Source: Bacteroidota bacterium (GTDB taxonomy: Bacteria; Bacteroidota; Ignavibacteria; UBA10030; UBA8401). From it: 32,043 bases of DNA. Positions within the stretch are counted from its first letter, which is position 1; each line of letters starts with the position of its first letter. Location of the stretch: the NCBI GenBank assembly GCA_020052095.1, contig JAGVPT010000035.1:1-32043 (forward strand), in the 5' to 3' direction. The notes under the pieces are model-generated. The model was not told the DNA's origin. It made no database searches and worked only from the letters and a program-made list of their open reading frames with translations. Of this stretch, positions 31,938 to 32,043 are shown piece by piece. Position numbers and translations under genes: made by a program.

Positions 31938-32043
31938 CTCCGATATTACTGATGCTTAAATAAAGAATGGATACTTTCAAATTAATTTATTATCTTTCCG
32001 GGTATGAGACCTCCCGGAACATCTGCCGATTTGGAGCAACGTC

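Overview
This window looks like chromosomal DNA from a Gram-negative bacterium of the Bacteroidota/Chlorobiota group, with Ignavibacteria-like lineages the best guess. The outer-membrane genes (LpxH-like hydrolase, LpxL-type acyltransferase, heptosyltransferase-type GT9) show it is diderm. Two upstream regions carry exact matches to the Bacteroidota -7 box TAnnTTTG. The lineage is an inference from gene content and protein style, not from a marker gene. No rRNA, tRNA or CRISPR array was found.

Housekeeping part, 1-13,100. A minus-strand cluster (MFS transporter, SGNH hydrolase, DUF971 protein, cytidine deaminase, YjjX-type NTPase, MoaD, MoaE) diverges from a tightly packed plus-strand operon (NusB, UMF1-type MFS, DsbD-N-like secreted protein, LpxH-like hydrolase, class A penicillin-binding protein). 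A 194-bp MITE-like element with terminal inverted repeats and a 4-bp target duplication lies between the PBP gene and a minus-strand LPS pair (GT9 and LpxL-type acyltransferase). A cold-shock gene with a long leader and a strong bidirectional terminator follows, then a small membrane protein and a decayed ABC-transporter ATPase.

Metal part, 13,400-15,900, minus strand. An ArsR-type repressor, a MerT-MerP fusion and a CopZ-like cysteine-rich protein form one operon with a clear promoter. A second unit encodes a CsoR-family repressor lacking the usual metal ligands, overlapping by 4 bp a 49-residue secreted peptide with four cysteines, then a terminator. No mercuric reductase is present.

Redox part, 15,978-25,345, minus strand. 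It holds a DUF255 thioredoxin-domain protein, two small secreted cysteine proteins, a CcdA-TlpA fusion, a thioredoxin-fold miniprotein, an orphan histidine kinase, thioredoxin, a small membrane protein, a Crp/Fnr regulator and an exported MsrA. A dyad with FNR-type geometry lies about 42 bp upstream of a predicted start site just after the Crp/Fnr gene, so that regulator may control the cluster. The set reads as an envelope thiol-redox and metal-stress module.

Carbohydrate part, 24,360-27,737. A GH47 mannosidase remnant with a frameshift, a membrane-anchored GH76-like protein and an aldo/keto reductase.

Accessory end, 28,058-32,043, plus strand and visibly more A/T-rich. VapB and VapC are translationally coupled to an unrecognised protein with a winged-helix-like N-terminus, followed by a 740-residue GHKL-type ATPase with C-terminal beta-rich and helical regions. 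This four-gene operon, with its own promoter and flanked by broken reading frames, is the best candidate for an undescribed system, possibly anti-phage or anti-plasmid defence.
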